Shown piece by piece: positions 61,372 through 64,000 of a stretch of DNA of 64,000 bases. This DNA comes from Daphnia pulex (Eukaryota; Arthropoda; Branchiopoda; Diplostraca; Daphniidae), in assembly GCF_021134715.1 (NCBI RefSeq), contig NC_060027.1:3348001-3412000 (forward strand). Direction: 5' to 3'. The notes under the pieces are model-generated. The model was not told where the DNA came from, did no database searches, and saw only the letters and a list, made by a program, of their open reading frames with translations. Positions within the stretch are counted from its first letter, which is position 1. The number at the start of each line of letters is the position of its first letter. The translations under genes and the position numbers were made by a program.

Positions 61372-62592
61372 AGGCAACTCACGAGACGCGCCTCTCACGG
61401 TTCTTGCCAACATGTCGTGCCATGTCAACTGCGGGATATAAAAACCTTTCCCCTATTCCTACACATTTGACAAATCGAGTCGCTCTAATTCAAACTTTAT
61501 TGAAAATGAAATATTTCCAATATAAGATAAGAGAATAAATGAATGGAGTGAAAACCGGACGTCATATCACGAAAGGACACGTGATCGGATCATGGGAAGT
61601 CGACGTCATAAAAAGAATCAGTGACGACATTATCCATTAATTTTTTTAAAAAAGGATTTTGCAACGATTGGTGTAATTTAGAATGGGACAAAGTAAAGAA
61701 CGATGTTGCTCGAGCATCGTTTACCATTTACATCGATTTGCTTTTGTAACTGTTGGCGAAAGAATCTACAAAATTATGCAGCAATGCAGTCGGTTAAGTG
61801 TCTAAATAGGGGAAATTCAAATTTTAAAAACAAGTTAAAAACAAAAAAAGACTATGAATGAAGAACGAGTTGGCCGAAAAAACTCCACCCTGGAAACTAA
61901 ATAACCAAAATCTCTTTTTAAACCCTCTGAGCTGCAATGACGAAATGATTATATCGTGGTTTGACGAGGGGAAACCTCAAATGTATAATCAGTCGGAAAT
62001 TGACTTAACGTCCTGGCGAGTCATACTATCAAAGTGAAATTAGTTTTTTTTTTCGAAAGACAGTTAACTTTAAATATAATAAAAACATGTAGGCTCATGG
62101 AAGATAAGGGAAGGTCAGGACTTTTTGGGGGAGAAACGGAGAGGTCGCCAAAACATAAAAGGGAGATCCCCGTTTTTTCACACGGTTCTCTCGGTGACAG
62201 GACCCTCTTCTTCTTCTTCCCACACACACACAACTATATACTGTACACCCTTCTCTCCTAGAAATTCAATCAAATCTAATGTATCGACCAAGTCGAAGCT
62301 AGAGAAAAAGTGTCGCGTTGCGTCTAGACATGGCAGCCATTGGAGCGATCCACACAAGGAAATCTTGTACTAGTCGGCAATTTTTGACTCGTTTGGCCAT
62401 TTCAACATGTGTGTGTGTGTGAGTCTGGTTGCCGTATGTGTTATGTAAAGAACGGCGCAAAGTCTGCGTTGCTTTGCCACGAAGCACAAAGTAAACAATC
62501 AATATGGCCGTCAAAATTGGACATGGGGGTCATTTAAATTCCATCACGTTTCCCAACGACGAAACAAGAAAAATAAGGAAAATTTTACGTAC

Positions 62593-62700
62593 CAAAAATC
62601 AAGGCTCAAAATCGGCAATCCGGTCACTTGAAATCCCTAACCACGCGACAGAAAAATGGCGAATTCCTCCGCTATCGACGTGTTGTTCACTTGATTAATA
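62593..62700 (-). other. Candidate untranslated first exon on the minus strand
   Basis: On the minus strand a segment with AATTCGCCATTTTTC ends in TTTTTG/GTACGTAAA, a strong donor (62583-62592). It has no ATG-led frame of note, so it could be a noncoding first exon spliced to Cdk4/6 exon 1 at 59189 or upstream of it. Transcription is inferred only. Confidence 0.25.
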
Positions 62701-63274
62701 TATTTTCCAAAAATAAAATTTCCAAATTCAGTGTTATTTAGACCGTGTCAAACTTGTCGATGGGTTCAATTGGGCACAGACACGATGGACACTTTTTTTG
62801 AATGGCAGTTCAGTTCATATAATTGATGAGAGATTAGGAATATATAAATGTGCTCAAGTTTCTTTGAAATTGTGTTTTTAGAGAAGAAGGAGAGCGAAAG
62901 ACTTGGAGATCTGACTGGGACGCAGAGTTGGGATTGAATGGAGAGAGACCATGGAGAAAAATGGAAGGGGGCATGGCCAGGACGATTTTTCAGACCCCCC
63001 CTTCTTCTCCTGCCTCCCGGTGCACTACACCCAATGATGGCCCCTCCCCTCTCAAATGGGGTCCGCTGTAAACCGAATGGCGGCTTTCGAACGGGCAACA
63101 CATTCCGGTAAATCTTTTAACAATTTGCACGCAAATCCTGCTACTCATTTTTTATTACCGATTTTATGTTTCACTTGAAAAGATTAAGACTGTTACTGTG
63201 CACTTTCTCGACGGCACAGGCGATTTTCTAGCAGACGATGATAAAAATCCAACACGTGTCTAAACAATCGAGCG

Positions 63275-63286
63275 CCATCAGGTGGC
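63275..63286 (+). promoter_or_regulatory. CTCF-like motif
   Basis: CCATCAGGTGGC differs from the CTCF core CCASYAGRKGGC at one position. Confidence 0.3.
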
Positions 63287-64000
63287 CATTTTATCGGACA
63301 CAATTTATTCACAGACTTTTACAGCCAGTTGATCGTTTTAAGTTATGTAACACATTCAAGTTATCTCACATTTTACTGGAGATCGGACGAAGGGTAATTC
63401 AATTGATTGCACAAGTAAAAAAACGGAGATATCGACAATTGTAAACAAAAACACAACGGTGAGAGCTTCCATCTATCGGCCAATTCGTAGTGATTGGAGT
63501 CATTTCAAAAATGACTTTCAAGCTCGTACACTTCCGGAGCTGAGCTTCAAGCAACATAACCCCTCCCTTCCTTGAAAAAATGTAAACGTTGTTCCTACTC
63601 GAGTGTCTCATTTTACTAATAAAAAAAAAGAAATAACAAGGCAGAGAGAGACCGTGTCGAAGAGCGCCGGGAGTTCGCAACCTTGATTCATATCTTAGTT
63701 CCTTTTTTTATTTATTTATTTATAATAATAATTCGTCGTACGAGTGCTGCATACAATTTTTTATTTTTTTGTTGTTTAATCCTTCGACACAAATTCCATT
63801 TTCAAAATTTTCCCTGCAGATAAGTTTGTCGTTATGCCGGTATTTTATTGTTACAATAGATTCCAGCGCTATCTGTGGCAAGTAATAGCTCTTTCAGAGG
63901 CTTGTGTGTGTATAGAACTCGATCTTCACATCGCCTTAAGCCCTTCTCCAATTTGAAACATGGAGACTTCTTGCATCAGAGATCAGCAGACCAAAGTACA

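Larger units (their letters stand above)
59190..64000. other. Upstream region of Cdk4/6, no coding gene recognised
   Basis: About 4.8 kb upstream of the Cdk4/6 start codon. No frame resembles a known protein. GC-richer, start-like patches occur near 61350-61440 and 62500-62700, each with a minus-strand donor-like GTGAGT or GTACGT, and may be untranslated first exons of Cdk4/6. CA/GT runs occur near 61210, 62220 and 62408. A gene beyond the right edge cannot be excluded. Confidence 0.45.

Noticed and set aside
1..64000. tRNA, rRNA, CRISPR arrays, bacterial operons and terminators
   Set aside because: None recognised by eye. Gene structure is plainly that of an intron-bearing animal genome.

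Overview
The window reads as nuclear DNA of a small-genome arthropod, most likely a Daphnia-like branchiopod crustacean. This is an inference from short GT-AG introns, animal gene content, abundant CT/GA and poly-T/poly-A tracts, and arthropod-type single-copy genes. No bacterial operon, CRISPR array, tRNA or rRNA gene was recognised. Six protein-coding genes could be assembled exon by exon with phases that close perfectly; most other open frames are shadows or low-complexity noise.

Layout. 1-17.9 kb: no confident gene; AT-rich DNA with microsatellites and a few isolated coding-like patches. 18.0-20.6 kb: a stretch with promoter-like and splice-like signals but no protein, perhaps a noncoding transcript. 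20.6-21.5 kb: a 526-bp fold-back element followed by a GC-richer patch of uncertain origin. 23.2-24.0 kb (+): jagunal (ER membrane protein). 24.7-29.6 kb (-): RanBP3 (Ran-binding cofactor of CRM1 export), tail-to-tail with jagunal and with a 2.6-kb first coding intron holding unexplained GC-rich sequence. 29.8-30.3 kb: two abutting palindromic elements. 30.9-38.1 kb (-): a tandem cluster of M14 zinc carboxypeptidases, with two intact 418-residue genes of identical 16-exon structure and an upstream remnant of a third copy. 38.8-40.7 kb (+): a compact NK-like homeobox gene. 44.6-59.2 kb (-): a Cdk4/6 kinase gene spread over 14.6 kb by two large introns. 59.2-64 kb: upstream DNA of Cdk4/6 with promoter-like motifs.

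Function. The genes are a mixed neighbourhood, not a pathway: secretory-pathway organisation (jagunal), nuclear export (RanBP3), probably gut protein digestion (carboxypeptidases with signal peptide and activation segment), transcriptional regulation (homeobox protein with an eh1-like repressor motif) and G1 cell-cycle control (Cdk4/6). The clearest evolutionary story is the carboxypeptidase cluster: exon lengths are identical in all 16 exons, promoter elements are shared, a third copy has decayed, and the residue that sets substrate preference differs between the two live copies (Ile versus Thr). No clearly new biological system was seen; the best candidates for something undescribed are the fold-back elements, the unexplained sequence in RanBP3 intron 1 and the 18-20.6 kb region.
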